In this document: positions 33,654 to 42,308 of the stretch, piece after piece
How the letters are laid out: every line of letters starts with the position of its first letter
How positions within the stretch are numbered: the stretch's first letter is position 1
Assembly: GCF_004014855.1 (NCBI RefSeq)
Contig: NZ_CP034930.1
Span: forward strand, 2,585,716-2,649,715
Direction: 5' to 3'
Origin: Apibacter raozihei
GTDB taxonomy: Bacteria > Bacteroidota > Bacteroidia > Flavobacteriales > Weeksellaceae
Length of the DNA stretch: 64,000 nt
Notes under the pieces: generated by a model
What the model was told of the DNA's origin: nothing
Seen by the model: only the letters and a program-made list of their open reading frames with translations
Database searches by the model: none
Program-made: the position numbers and the translations under genes

Positions 33654-34808
33654 ATGAGAAATCTAGTATCACTTACACTACTGATCATGCTTATCATTAC
33701 AGGATGTTCGCCTAAGGAACCTGTAGCAAAAGATACATGCAAAATAATAATTGAGGCAAAAAATTATCCTTCAGATTCATTGGTATTGGTTTGGAATAAA
33801 GGAGATGAATTTAAACAGGAAACTATAATTTTGAAAAACGGAAAAGGAGAAATTGATATTAAAGTTCCTGAATATTCAGTATTATCATTAATGAATCTGG
33901 ATGAAAGTAAATCATTAAAAGTAGGGGATGGTGTTATACCTTCATCACCTTTTTATTTTTTTGCAGAAAACGGAGAAAGAGTTTCTTTAAGTTTTGACAA
34001 CAAAGAATGGCCAATAGTTAAATTGTCAGGAGGTAAAACCAATACTGAATATATGAAGTATTTGACTGACAAGGGTACTCTGGAAAAAGATTTAATGGAA
34101 AAACACGATAAATTTCTAAGTACTAAAGATTCTGTTCAATTAACTCAACTTAATAAAGAACAGGAAGATATTCTATCGAAGATAACAGATAAACAAAGTA
34201 ACTTTATCAAAGCAAATCCTTCCAGCTATGTTTCACTTTTCCTTTTGCAAAATTTAATCGGCGAACTTTCTTTTGAGGAATTTGAGCAAAAGTATAATCA
34301 ATTAGATTCCTCTATAAAAAATTCAGAATTAGGAAAATCAATATCCGAATACATAGAGAACAGTAAAAAAACAGCGATTAATCAGCAGGCTCCTTATTTT
34401 GAGAAAAAAGATAAAGATGAAAAGCTTGTTAAACTAAGTGATTATAAAGGAAAATATATCTTGATTGATTTTTGGGGTAGCTGGTGTATGCCATGCAGGC
34501 AATCTCACCCGCATTTAGTTAAACTTTATGAAAAATATTCCCCTAAAGGATTACAATTTATTAACATTGCTCAGGAAAGCAGTACAGGTAAAAATGATTG
34601 GCTGAATGCTATTAAAGAAGATCGGTTGGTATGGACTCAGATATTAAATAATGAAGATCAAAATAAATATGATGTTGTTAATTTATACAGTATTATAGCC
34701 TTTCCAACCAAGATTCTCATCAATCCCGAAGGAAAAATTATTGCACGTCTGGTAGGTGAAGAGCCAGAGACTTTAGATGCTGAATTAGTAAAAATATTTG
34801 GTGAATAA
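33654..34808 (+). CDS. TlpA-type thiol:disulfide oxidoreductase lipoprotein with DUF4369-like N-terminal domain
   Basis: 384 residues. A lipoprotein signal ends in the lipobox IITGC (Cys about 18). Residues about 25-120 form the beta-rich domain common in Bacteroidota TlpA proteins, 125-235 are helical, and the C-terminal thioredoxin domain holds the redox pair in GSWCMPCRQ (C278, C281), with the cis-Pro in IIAFPTKILINPEG. It probably reduces or isomerises disulfides in periplasmic proteins. It forms a single-gene unit ended by a strong terminator. Confidence 0.9.
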   Translation: MRNLVSLTLLIMLIITGCSPKEPVAKDTCKIIIEAKNYPSDSLVLVWNKGDEFKQETIILKNGKGEIDIKVPEYSVLSLMNLDESKSLKVGDGVIPSSPFYFFAENGERVSLSFDNKEWPIVKLSGGKTNTEYMKYLTDKGTLEKDLMEKHDKFLSTKDSVQLTQLNKEQEDILSKITDKQSNFIKANPSSYVSLFLLQNLIGELSFEEFEQKYNQLDSSIKNSELGKSISEYIENSKKTAINQQAPYFEKKDKDEKLVKLSDYKGKYILIDFWGSWCMPCRQSHPHLVKLYEKYSPKGLQFINIAQESSTGKNDWLNAIKEDRLVWTQILNNEDQNKYDVVNLYSIIAFPTKILINPEGKIIARLVGEEPETLDAELVKIFGE

Positions 34809-34824
34809 ATAAAATTTAAGCTAT

Positions 34825-34860
34825 AAAAAAAGCGGGTTGAAAATTCAACCCGCTTTTTTT
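34825..34860. terminator. Strong bidirectional terminator
   Basis: A GC-rich stem (34825-34841 with 34844-34860) carries an A run on the left and a T run on the right, between the convergent TlpA and EamA genes. Confidence 0.9.
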
Positions 34861-34883
34861 ATAAAGAAATTAGAAAATTAATT

Positions 34884-35786
34884 TCAGGTTAAATGATTTC
34901 TTTTATTTTTCATGTACTTAAAATAATTCATGAAAGCTATAGAGCCTAACATAATTAAAATTCCAATAATTTGCAGAAAGCTGATAGGTTCTTTTAACAA
35001 TAATGAAGAACAAATAACAGCAACCGGAAGTTCAATTGTCATTAACACAGCACTTATTCCTGCTCCAATTTTTGGAATTCCGGCTGCAAAAAAAGCAGTA
35101 GGAAGAGTTGTTCCTATTACAGCAAGAAAAAGAGCTATAAGTAACAATTCAGAACTCCAATGAGTTTCAACACAAATCTGGCGGGCATTAATTAAAAATA
35201 TCGTAATTGCAGAACCTACCATCAAAAGTGTGCTTTTTGGAAGCCAGTTAACATTTACACCCGCCCGACTGTTTGCAACAATGTAAACAGCATAGGTAAA
35301 TGAAGATATTAATACTAAAATTATTCCGATCCAGGAAAAATCTATCTTCTCTGCTTTTAAAAGATTTCCTGCTAATACAGTACCTGCTAAAACAAATAAA
35401 ATGGTTATCATTTCAGCTCCGGCAGGTTTTTTTTTGAAAAATAACCATTCCAATAACAGGCTTATCCAAGTAAACTGCATAAGCAATACGATAGCAAGTG
35501 ATGCAGAAATATACTTCACCGATTGATAATATAAAAATGTAGTTAACCCAATGGTTGCTCCGGTAGCAGCTAAAGAAATCAATTCTTTTCTGGATAATTT
35601 TAATTTTCTTTTATCAGAAGAAAATATAAGAGCAAATCCCAGAAAAATCGCTGCAAATAAAGCCTGTAAAAAAGACATTTCTGCAATTGAATAACCACGT
35701 AAGTAAAATAATTTAACAAAAGAAGACATAGTACCGTACATAGAGGCTCCTGCCAGTACCAAAGCGATATATTTAAAATTTTTCAT
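34884..35786 (-). CDS. EamA family transporter
   Basis: 300 residues with ten membrane segments in two EamA repeats. The N-terminal ALVLAGASMYGTMSSFVKLF and the second-repeat FAAGIPKIGAGISAVLMTIE with PVAVICSSLLLKEPISFLQI are typical. It ends in a basic tail (FKYMKNKRNHLT). The substrate is unknown. Transcribed divergently from a long untranslated region that leads to the hydrolase gene at 36295. Confidence 0.85.
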   Translation of the reverse strand: MKNFKYIALVLAGASMYGTMSSFVKLFYLRGYSIAEMSFLQALFAAIFLGFALIFSSDKRKLKLSRKELISLAATGATIGLTTFLYYQSVKYISASLAIVLLMQFTWISLLLEWLFFKKKPAGAEMITILFVLAGTVLAGNLLKAEKIDFSWIGIILVLISSFTYAVYIVANSRAGVNVNWLPKSTLLMVGSAITIFLINARQICVETHWSSELLLIALFLAVIGTTLPTAFFAAGIPKIGAGISAVLMTIELPVAVICSSLLLKEPISFLQIIGILIMLGSIAFMNYFKYMKNKRNHLT

Positions 35787-35912
35787 TTCAAGATTGTAAT
35801 TTAAAAGTTTATAAATTTGAGTCTGATAAGAGGCTAAACAACCTTGAGAATTGAGAATAACGAACTTCTAAGCTTGCACAATTATGCAACTGTAAGGTAA
35901 GTATTATTATAT

Positions 35913-35975
35913 ATGAGTTATTCAGCCTTTATGCTGATGGCGGGGGAGTGTTGGAAGCAAATTGTTGGTACATGA
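35913..35975 (+). CDS. Possible 20-residue leader peptide
   Basis: ATG to TGA encodes a peptide beginning MSYSAFMLMAGECW and ending IVGT. Its fourth to ninth codons form a TCAGC/GCTGA hairpin. It lies about 90 bases after a -7 box and 320 bases before the next gene. Codon content is not AT-extreme like the surroundings, which favours selection, but no direct evidence of translation is available. Confidence 0.25.
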   Translation: MSYSAFMLMAGECWKQIVGT

Positions 35976-36216
35976 GTAAATATTTTAATATCCTTTGCAA
36001 ATATATATTATATCCGGGATATTTAAATACTGATTATAAAAAACTTTATTTTCTTTATTATATCTGTGAGTCAAAAAAAACTATTTTAAAAGTTGACAGA
36101 TCAACGAGCTGCTCAAAAATCAATAACCATTTAAAATTATAATATTACTTACCTAAATGAACTTTAGAATCAAAAAAATTGAGCTATACAGCAAAATATT
36201 ATTTTAAGAGTCTTAC

Positions 36217-36224
36217 TAATTTTG
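36217..36224 (+). promoter_or_regulatory. -7 box of the hydrolase gene
   Basis: TAATTTTG matches TAnnTTTG, 70 bases before the start codon at 36295. Confidence 0.45.
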
Positions 36225-36294
36225 AAAAACCATGCTGGATAATGAATAAACAAATTTATTAAATTAAACTAATTCAAAAATACCAATCTAACAA

Positions 36295-37230
36295 ATGGAA
36301 AAAATGGAAACCATAAACAAAGAAAAAATTTTTTTTAAAAATCAAACTTTAAAATTAGCTGGAGAACTTTATTTTCCCTTAGATTTTGACAACAATCAAA
36401 AATTTGCAGCAATTATTATATCTCATCCGGGAAACGGAGTAAAGGAGCAGGTTGCCGGTTTATATGCAAAAAAACTAGCTGAAAATGGATTTATAAGTTT
36501 AGCTTTTGATGCATCCCATCAGGGAGAAAGTGAAGGGTTGCCACGATATCTGGATGATCCGGCAAAAAGAGTAGAAGATATTCGTTGTGCAGTAGATTTT
36601 TTAGTCACTTTACCCTATATAGATGAAAATAAAATAGGGGCTATGGGAATTTGTGCAGGAGCTGGATATGCTATCAACACTGCACAAACCGAGTACAGAA
36701 TACAAGCAGTTGCAGGAATCAGTACCTGGGATGTAGGAGATAGTCAGAGAAATGGTTTTGCCAGAAAATGGACAAAACAACAGCGGAATGAAATTCTTCA
36801 AGAGGTAGCCCTGCAAAGAACACGCGAAGCCCGTGGAGAAAAGCCACTTTTTGTTGGATATGTACCCGATTCTGAAGCAGATTTTGACGATGATACTCCT
36901 ATAATTCAGAGGGAAGCCTATGAATATTACTGTACATCCAGAGCAGCACATCCTAATTCACACAACAAATATCTTTATACGGGTAACGACAGATTTATAG
37001 CCTGGGAGGCATTTAATTTATTAGATACCCTGTCACCGCGACCTTTATTATTAATTGTTGGCAGTTTAGCTGATACAATATATTTTAGCGAAAACGCTTA
37101 CGAAAAAGCCAATGAACCCAAAGAACTCTATATTGTTGAAGGTGCCAGCCATGTAGATTTATACGATCAGGAAATATATGTGGAACAGGTAACAGAAAAG
37201 CTAACTGATTTTTTCAGAGCATATTTATAA
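36295..37230 (+). CDS. Alpha/beta hydrolase (dienelactone hydrolase-like)
   Basis: 311 residues, no signal peptide, so cytoplasmic. The oxyanion region IIISHPGNGVKEQVAGLYAK, the segment FDASHQGESEGLPR, the nucleophile elbow MGICAGAGYAIN (Cys or neighbouring position as nucleophile) and the final His in VEGASHVDLYDQ define the fold. A second ATG (codon 4) is an equally possible start. It is a clear paralogue of the secreted lipoprotein encoded at 47533-48582, sharing the GNGVKEQ/FGAVKEQ, GESEG/GESGG and SHVDLYD/VHVDLYD motifs. Substrate unknown. Confidence 0.85.
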   Translation: MEKMETINKEKIFFKNQTLKLAGELYFPLDFDNNQKFAAIIISHPGNGVKEQVAGLYAKKLAENGFISLAFDASHQGESEGLPRYLDDPAKRVEDIRCAVDFLVTLPYIDENKIGAMGICAGAGYAINTAQTEYRIQAVAGISTWDVGDSQRNGFARKWTKQQRNEILQEVALQRTREARGEKPLFVGYVPDSEADFDDDTPIIQREAYEYYCTSRAAHPNSHNKYLYTGNDRFIAWEAFNLLDTLSPRPLLLIVGSLADTIYFSENAYEKANEPKELYIVEGASHVDLYDQEIYVEQVTEKLTDFFRAYL

Positions 37231-37269
37231 TTAATACAAATATTCAGAATATAAATCTATCTAATTATT

Positions 37270-37814
37270 TTATAAACTTTCATCTATTTTTGTTAAATCT
37301 ATTTCTAAAAGGATAATCTCTAAATTACGATTTTGGATAGGTAATTCAGGTTCATTTGGTGTTTTATGGTTTTCAACAAATTGAAAACCATAAGATTTAT
37401 AATATTCAATTAATCTTTGATTATCAGCCCACGTATCCATTCGGATATTATCAATTTTATTATTTTTAGCATACAGCATGACCCAGTTTAGTACTGTTTA
37501 AAAAAATTTTTGACCACTGACATCAGGATTTGCCACAATACGATGTAAGTATATGGCCTTATCACAATCTCTTTCTCTCCAGATAAAAGGATCATTAAAC
37601 TGAATTAAAATATTCCTGATACTTGTTCTTTTATTTTTACTTTATATTGTAATTTTTTTGCTATATCATTTTTTATTCCCGACTCATCTATCTGATTCCA
37701 AACTTTATACCCGTCTTTTCTCTTATTTTTTATAGCTTTATCCAACAGTTCTAAAATTAGATCCCAATCTTGAAAAGTAGTATTATCAATCGTGTATTTT
37801 TGTTTTAATTCCAT
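37270..37814 (-). pseudogene. GNAT acetyltransferase gene with a frameshift and a nonsense codon
   Basis: Three pieces together make one GNAT protein. Codons from 37814 encode MELKQKYTIDNTTFQDWDLI through KEQVSGIF and stop at TAA (37607-37605). In the -1 frame the protein continues as NILIQFNDPFIWRERDCDKA then IYLHRIVANPDVSGQKFF, ending at TAA (37500-37498). In the same frame the next codons give TVLNWVMLYAKNNKIDNIRM and the GFQFVE C terminus to 37270. One indel near 37610 and one AAA-to-TAA type change would explain it. The gene sits 5 bases after the MarR-GNAT gene on the same strand and was probably cotranscribed. Confidence 0.85.
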
Positions 37815-37819
37815 GCTAT

Positions 37820-38788
37820 TTATTTACTGGTAAAATTTTTTAAATCTAAAACCATTTGAATATTAGCTCGTTCATACGGGGAAGGTCGCCCGACTATTTT
37901 TTGAAATCCCATTTTATAGTATAAATTAATAGCTGGTTTAAGTAGGGTGTTGCTTTCCAGAAAAAGATGGGAAGCGCCCAGTTCTATGGCAGTACGTATA
38001 ATTTCCTGTCCTAGAAGCCAGCCCAGGTTTTTACCTTGTGCAGAAGGTGACACTGCCATTTTTGCCATTTCATAGTCATACTCAGGATCATCCATTTTAA
38101 TTAGTGCACATACCCCCAAAGGTTTACCTTCATAAAGAGCCACTAAAATTTTTCCCCCTTTATTAATAATATATTCCTCCGGATGATCCAGCGATTTATA
38201 ATCATTTGCTTCCATTTTAAAATATTGGGATATCCACTCTTCATTTAATTCTTTAAATGCCCTTTGATACTTGGGTTCATAAGAAACTACCTGTACTTTG
38301 AGGCTTTCACGTTTTTTCTTAAATTCCTGAACTCTTCTCAGCAATGTTTTTTGCTTTAGTAAAAACTCCCATTCTTCCATAGCTTCCCATAAGTTATGGT
38401 TTGCTTCATTAATCAGACTTTCAACCGCAGCTCCCACATCTTCATACAATGGTTTGATTTTTTCAGAAGTTTCTTTTCCCAACTCAGTAAGTGCTACCAT
38501 ATTTTTTCTTTTATCTGCTGAATTTCTGTTATCCTCAACTAATCCGGCTATAGCCATTTCTTTTACAATTTTAGTAACTGAGGGTTGAGAATGACCAACT
38601 TCCTGAGCTATCTCAGTAATTGTTTTTTCACCCTCTTCAACAAGTATGAAAAAAATAGGAAACCATTTAGGTGAAAACCCGATGTCATAAAGCTGATATA
38701 CCCGGGAAGCATCTTCGGTAATCTGAGAAGTCAATAATCGTAATCGGCTGCTAAGTGCCATTTTTCCTGTTTTTTCAAATAAATTCAT
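37820..38788 (-). CDS. MarR regulator fused to a GNAT acetyltransferase
   Basis: 322 residues from the chosen ATG at 38788; an upstream in-frame ATG at 38848 would place the promoter and operator inside the gene, so I reject it. Residues about 1-145 are a MarR winged helix (TITEIAQEVGHSQPSVTKIV as recognition unit, VEDNRNSADKRKNMVALTEL as wing). Residues about 160-320 are a GNAT domain with acetyl-CoA loop SPSAQGKNLGWLLGQEI and LFLESNTLLKPAINLYYKMG. Such fusions are widespread; the ligand and acceptor are unknown. A 20-bp palindrome directly upstream indicates autoregulation. Confidence 0.9.
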   Translation of the reverse strand: MNLFEKTGKMALSSRLRLLTSQITEDASRVYQLYDIGFSPKWFPIFFILVEEGEKTITEIAQEVGHSQPSVTKIVKEMAIAGLVEDNRNSADKRKNMVALTELGKETSEKIKPLYEDVGAAVESLINEANHNLWEAMEEWEFLLKQKTLLRRVQEFKKKRESLKVQVVSYEPKYQRAFKELNEEWISQYFKMEANDYKSLDHPEEYIINKGGKILVALYEGKPLGVCALIKMDDPEYDYEMAKMAVSPSAQGKNLGWLLGQEIIRTAIELGASHLFLESNTLLKPAINLYYKMGFQKIVGRPSPYERANIQMVLDLKNFTSK

Positions 38789-38827
38789 AACTATATAATT
38801 AATTACATAACCAGTTATGCAAATATA
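38786..38827 (-). promoter_or_regulatory. Promoter and MarR operator of the MarR-GNAT gene
   Basis: On the minus strand the -7 box TATATTTG (38827-38820) runs straight into a near-perfect 20-bp palindrome whose core is CATAAC-TG-GTTATG (38819-38806). A further half-site occurs at 38786-38791, overlapping the start codon, one palindrome arm away by 20 bases. Size and position fit a MarR dimer site that blocks RNA polymerase. Confidence 0.65.
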
Positions 38828-39106
38828 TAAATATTTTAATTTTTTCACTTACGCAACCAAAAAAAAATTTACGCAATCCATACAACCGATTTAAATTTAA
38901 TTTGCATATAAAAGATAAGAGACTGATTTTTAAACAAATTAAAATAATACTATTCGTAAAAATTAGGGTAATCTAGATAATACTAATACCAGCATAAACA
39001 AAAAAATATTTTTTAGTTATATTTTTAAATTGTAACTTTTATCTTTCAAATAGTAATATAATTACAACTTCTTTAGTTTATAATATCAACCTATACAACC
39101 TTAAAT
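38828..39106. other. AT-rich intergenic stretch between the MarR-GNAT and hydrolase genes
   Basis: No ORF and no convincing TAnnTTTG box for the rightward genes. A repeated ACGCAA word occurs at about 38851 and 38872. The promoter of the dienelactone hydrolase gene must lie here but I cannot place it. Confidence 0.4.
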
Positions 39107-39856
39107 ATGAAAATAAGAGCTATGCTAATAGCTGTAAGTAGTCTTTTTTTATTGCATACAGCACAATCACAGGAATTAAAACCCATTTATTATCAAGATG
39201 GTAATCAGAAGCTTAAAGGATTAATAACAGATAATACGGGTGCTCATCAACCGGGTGTACTTATACTTCCTGCATGGATGGGAATAGATGAGGAAGCAAA
39301 AACTGCAGCCTTAGATCTGGCTCGAAAAGGTTTTAAAGTGTTTATTGCTGATATTTACGGTGAAGGAAATACTCCTTCTTCATTTGCTGAGGCAGCAAAA
39401 ATAAGCAGCAGTTATAAAACCAATTTTTTAGCTTATCAAACAAGAATTCAATTGGCTTTGGAACAGCTAAAAAAGGCAGGTGCAGATGCTTCCCGTCTGG
39501 CAGTAATCGGATACTGCTTTGGTGGTACAGGAGCTCTGGAAGCAGCACGTGCTCAGCTTCCGGTAAAAGGAGTGGTTTCTATCCACGGGGGATTAGGAAA
39601 GTCTCCCGACAGACCTAACGGAGCATTATCAGCTTCCATACTCATCGAGCATCCGGCAGACGATGAATCCGTTTCACAAGAAGATATTAAGAATCTTATG
39701 AAAGAAATGAATGAAGCGCAAGCCGATTGGCAGATGATATACTATGCCCACAGTAAGCATACTTTTACCAATCCAGCATCTCAAGACTATAATCCTGTAA
39801 TGGCTCATCGTGCCTGGTTGCATACAATCATGTTTTTACAGGAAATGTTGAAATAA
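39107..39856 (+). CDS. Secreted dienelactone hydrolase family protein
   Basis: 249 residues with a signal peptide (about 1-21, ending AQSQ). The fold motifs are clear: GVLILPAWMGIDEEAKTAAL, the nucleophile Cys in VIGYCFGGTGALE, the Asp region ILIEHPADDESV and the final His in YYAHSKHTFTNPAS. It probably hydrolyses an ester or lactone in the periplasm. The tannase-like gene follows after 14 bases and a DJ-1 family gene after that, so the three form an operon for processing small esters or reactive carbonyls. Confidence 0.88.
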   Translation: MKIRAMLIAVSSLFLLHTAQSQELKPIYYQDGNQKLKGLITDNTGAHQPGVLILPAWMGIDEEAKTAALDLARKGFKVFIADIYGEGNTPSSFAEAAKISSSYKTNFLAYQTRIQLALEQLKKAGADASRLAVIGYCFGGTGALEAARAQLPVKGVVSIHGGLGKSPDRPNGALSASILIEHPADDESVSQEDIKNLMKEMNEAQADWQMIYYAHSKHTFTNPASQDYNPVMAHRAWLHTIMFLQEMLK

Positions 39857-39870
39857 TAAAAAATCAATTA

Positions 39871-41346
39871 ATGAAAAAATTATTTAATATACTCGCTATA
39901 TTACCTTTAGCTTTAATTACGGCTAATGCACAGCAAAAAACATATTCTTTGGAATTTAATTCCCAAAATTACACCTTGGATTCCGCAAAAGTTGAAGGCA
40001 AAACTTTGTATTTCAGAGCTTATAAAAATATTGTTTATGTTAAAAATCCGGTAGATATAACTTACCAAAGTCTTAATTTTTATGTTCCGATAGAATATTA
40101 TAAAGGAAAATCGGTGGGAGAGTATAATCAAAACAATGCTCCTATTTTTTTACCCAACAATGTAGGAGGGTATATGCCGGCTAAACCAGGAACTCCGTCA
40201 ATAGATCAACGGAGTGGTAAACCCAATGCTGCTTTAACTGCATTATCTCATGGACTGATTGTTGCCTACCCCGGAGCAAGAGGAAGATCATTAAAAAATG
40301 AACAGGGAAAATACTATGGAAAAGCACCGGCTGATATTGTGGATTTAAAAGCAGCAGTTCGATATCTAGCGTATAATGACAAGAATATGCCTGGAGATGC
40401 ACGCAAAATTATTTCCAATGGAACCAGCGCGGGTGGAGCCATGTCTGTACTGTTGGGAGGGACAGGAGATGCTATTGAATTTATACCCTATCTTAAAGAT
40501 CTTGGGGCTGCGGATGCTTCCGATGCTATTTTTGCCGTGTCTGCTTACTGTCCGATAACAAATCTAGATCATGCCGATGCTGCTTATGAATGGCAGTTTG
40601 GCGATGTCAAAGAATATAAAAAAATGCAAATTTCGCAGATGATTGATTTTCGGATGGAGAGAAAAATGGTGGAAGGAGTTCTCTCTGAAAAAGAAATAGC
40701 TATTTCAGCTCAATTAAAATCTTTATTTCCAGCCTATATTAATTCATTAAATTTAAAAGACAAGAAAGGAAATATAGTAAAACTAAATCAAAATGGAGAG
40801 GGAAGTTTCAGAAATCTGGTAGCTTCTTATATACAAGCTTCAGCACAAAAAGAGCTGGATAAAGGTGCTGATTTAAGCTCATTTAAATGGCTTACTATTC
40901 AGGAAAAAAAAGTTACCGGATTAGATTTTAAAGCTTATGTAAAATATACTCAACGAATGAAACTACCGCCTGCTTTTGACGGGTTAAATCTTGAAAATGG
41001 AGAAAATGATCTTTTTGGTACAGAATCAGATAGTGCAAGGCATTTCACATCTTATTCTTTAAGACATGGGACTAAAAAAGCAAAAATGGCAGATAAAACC
41101 ATTATTAAAATGATGAATCCTATGTATTTTATCATGGATTCTAAAGTAAAGGTAGCTCCTCACTGGCGCATTCGTCATGGTACTATAGATAAAGACGGAT
41201 CGCTGGCCATACCGGTAATTTTAGCTACAAAATTGCAGAATTCAGGTTATGACGTAGATTTAGCTTTTCCTTGGGAAACTCCTCATAGTGGCGATTATGA
41301 TTTAAATGAATTGTTCAACTGGATTGGTCTTATATGTATTAAATAA
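39871..41346 (+). CDS. Secreted subtype B tannase-like esterase
   Basis: 491 residues. A signal peptide (about 1-20, ending TANAQ) precedes an alpha/beta hydrolase body. The nucleophile is S186 in SNGTSAGGAMSVLLGG; the following AVSAYCPITNLDHADAAYEW segment and the C-terminal LAFPWETPHSGDYDLNELFN with its catalytic His match bacterial tannases of the Lactobacillus type (subtype B). Such enzymes cleave gallate or related phenolic esters of plant tannins. The call rests on these motifs; a feruloyl-esterase-like activity on another aromatic ester is possible. It is encoded between two other ester or glyoxalase-type genes. Confidence 0.78.
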   Translation: MKKLFNILAILPLALITANAQQKTYSLEFNSQNYTLDSAKVEGKTLYFRAYKNIVYVKNPVDITYQSLNFYVPIEYYKGKSVGEYNQNNAPIFLPNNVGGYMPAKPGTPSIDQRSGKPNAALTALSHGLIVAYPGARGRSLKNEQGKYYGKAPADIVDLKAAVRYLAYNDKNMPGDARKIISNGTSAGGAMSVLLGGTGDAIEFIPYLKDLGAADASDAIFAVSAYCPITNLDHADAAYEWQFGDVKEYKKMQISQMIDFRMERKMVEGVLSEKEIAISAQLKSLFPAYINSLNLKDKKGNIVKLNQNGEGSFRNLVASYIQASAQKELDKGADLSSFKWLTIQEKKVTGLDFKAYVKYTQRMKLPPAFDGLNLENGENDLFGTESDSARHFTSYSLRHGTKKAKMADKTIIKMMNPMYFIMDSKVKVAPHWRIRHGTIDKDGSLAIPVILATKLQNSGYDVDLAFPWETPHSGDYDLNELFNWIGLICIK

Positions 41347-41432
41347 TCGGTATTATAAATATAAGCATTTTAACTGACTGGTTTAATTATTGCACTGATT
41401 GAATTACCACCCAAGCAAAAATTCTTAACATA

Positions 41433-42191
41433 ATGAAATTAACATTCAGATTTTTACTATTAATCGCTGTCTTAGGCCCTATATTTTTATTCTCACAACA
41501 AGCTAAAAAAAATGCAATGAAAAAGAAAATTTTATTTGTTGTTACCAGTCACAGCGAAAAAGGAAACACAGGAAAAAAAACAGGTTATTTTTTAAGTGAA
41601 GTTTCTCATCCGTGGAAAGTATTGACCCAAGCGGGTTATGAAATTGATTTTGTCAGTCCAAAGGGAGGAAATCCACCGGTAGATGGTTTTGATTTAAACG
41701 ATCCTGTTAATAAAGAATTCTGGGAAAATCCAGTATATAATAATAAAATCAGTCATAGCTTACAACCTTCCCAGGTGAATACCGAAGACTATGATGCTAT
41801 TTATTATGCTGGGGGACATGGGGCTATGTGGGATTTGCCAGATAATAAAGATATTGCGCGTATAACATCAAAAATATATGAAAATAATGGTATTGTAGCT
41901 GCTGTATGTCATGGCCCTGCTGGATTAATAAATGTAAAACTGGACAACGGCTCTTACTTACTGAACGGTAAAAAGGTAAGTGGGTTTACCAATGAAGAAG
42001 AAGATAAAGTAGGACTAACGAAAGTGGTACCTTTTCTGTTAGAAGATAAGATGAAAGAACGTGGAGCTATTTTTGAAAAAGCGGATCCCTGGAAAGTTCA
42101 GGCCGTTTCTGATCAACGGCTTATTACCGGACAAAATCCGCAATCTGCTACCCGTGTAGGAGAAATGATAAAAGAAGCTCTTAAAAACTAG
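41433..42191 (+). CDS. DJ-1/PfpI family protein (Hsp31-like)
   Basis: 252 residues, with a hydrophobic N terminus (FLLLIAVLGPIFLFSQQ) that looks like a signal peptide. The core opens KKKILFVVTSHSEKGNTGKK with TGYFLSEVSHPWKVL, and the nucleophile elbow is AAVCHGPAGLIN; GGHGAMWDLPD precedes it. These match the Hsp31/glyoxalase III-like branch, which removes methylglyoxal or repairs glycated protein. A second start at the internal Met 28 would give a cytoplasmic form. It ends the operon with the tannase-like gene, 86 bases downstream. Confidence 0.87.
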   Translation: MKLTFRFLLLIAVLGPIFLFSQQAKKNAMKKKILFVVTSHSEKGNTGKKTGYFLSEVSHPWKVLTQAGYEIDFVSPKGGNPPVDGFDLNDPVNKEFWENPVYNNKISHSLQPSQVNTEDYDAIYYAGGHGAMWDLPDNKDIARITSKIYENNGIVAAVCHGPAGLINVKLDNGSYLLNGKKVSGFTNEEEDKVGLTKVVPFLLEDKMKERGAIFEKADPWKVQAVSDQRLITGQNPQSATRVGEMIKEALKN

Positions 42192-42245
42192 ATCCGTTTT
42201 GATTATATGCCCGGATTTAAAATGTAAATAAATAACCCGGCGAAT

Positions 42246-42292
42246 AAAAAACGTATTACTTCTCTTTTTTTAAAGGAGGTGATACGTTTTTT
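42246..42292. terminator. Bidirectional terminator containing an anti-Shine-Dalgarno complement
   Basis: An 11-bp stem (42246-42256 with 42282-42292) with A and T runs lies between two convergent genes. Its loop holds AAAGGAGGTGAT (42272-42283), the exact complement of the usual bacterial 16S rRNA 3' end. Confidence 0.7.
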
Positions 42293-42308
42293 ATTTATGT
42301 AAAATAGT

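Larger units (their letters stand above)
35787..36294 (+). other. 500-base leader-like stretch with small ORF and hairpins
   Basis: A -7 box TAAATTTG (35812-35819) points right. Downstream are a TTGCA/TGCAA hairpin near 35873-35888, an ACCTT/AAGGT pairing that encloses it, the short ORF at 35913, and a second -7 box TAATTTTG (36217-36224) close to the hydrolase gene. A 64-codon ORF at 35948-36142 has no recognisable features and I do not call it a gene. The stretch could hold a regulatory RNA, but I recognise no known class. Confidence 0.4.

Noticed and set aside
35948-36142. 64-codon ORF upstream of the hydrolase gene
   Set aside because: No homology-like features, poor composition, and it overlaps inverted repeats; likely chance.
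38789-38848. Upstream start for the MarR-GNAT protein
   Set aside because: It would place the -7 box and operator within the coding region, and the extra 20 residues do not fit the MarR family.
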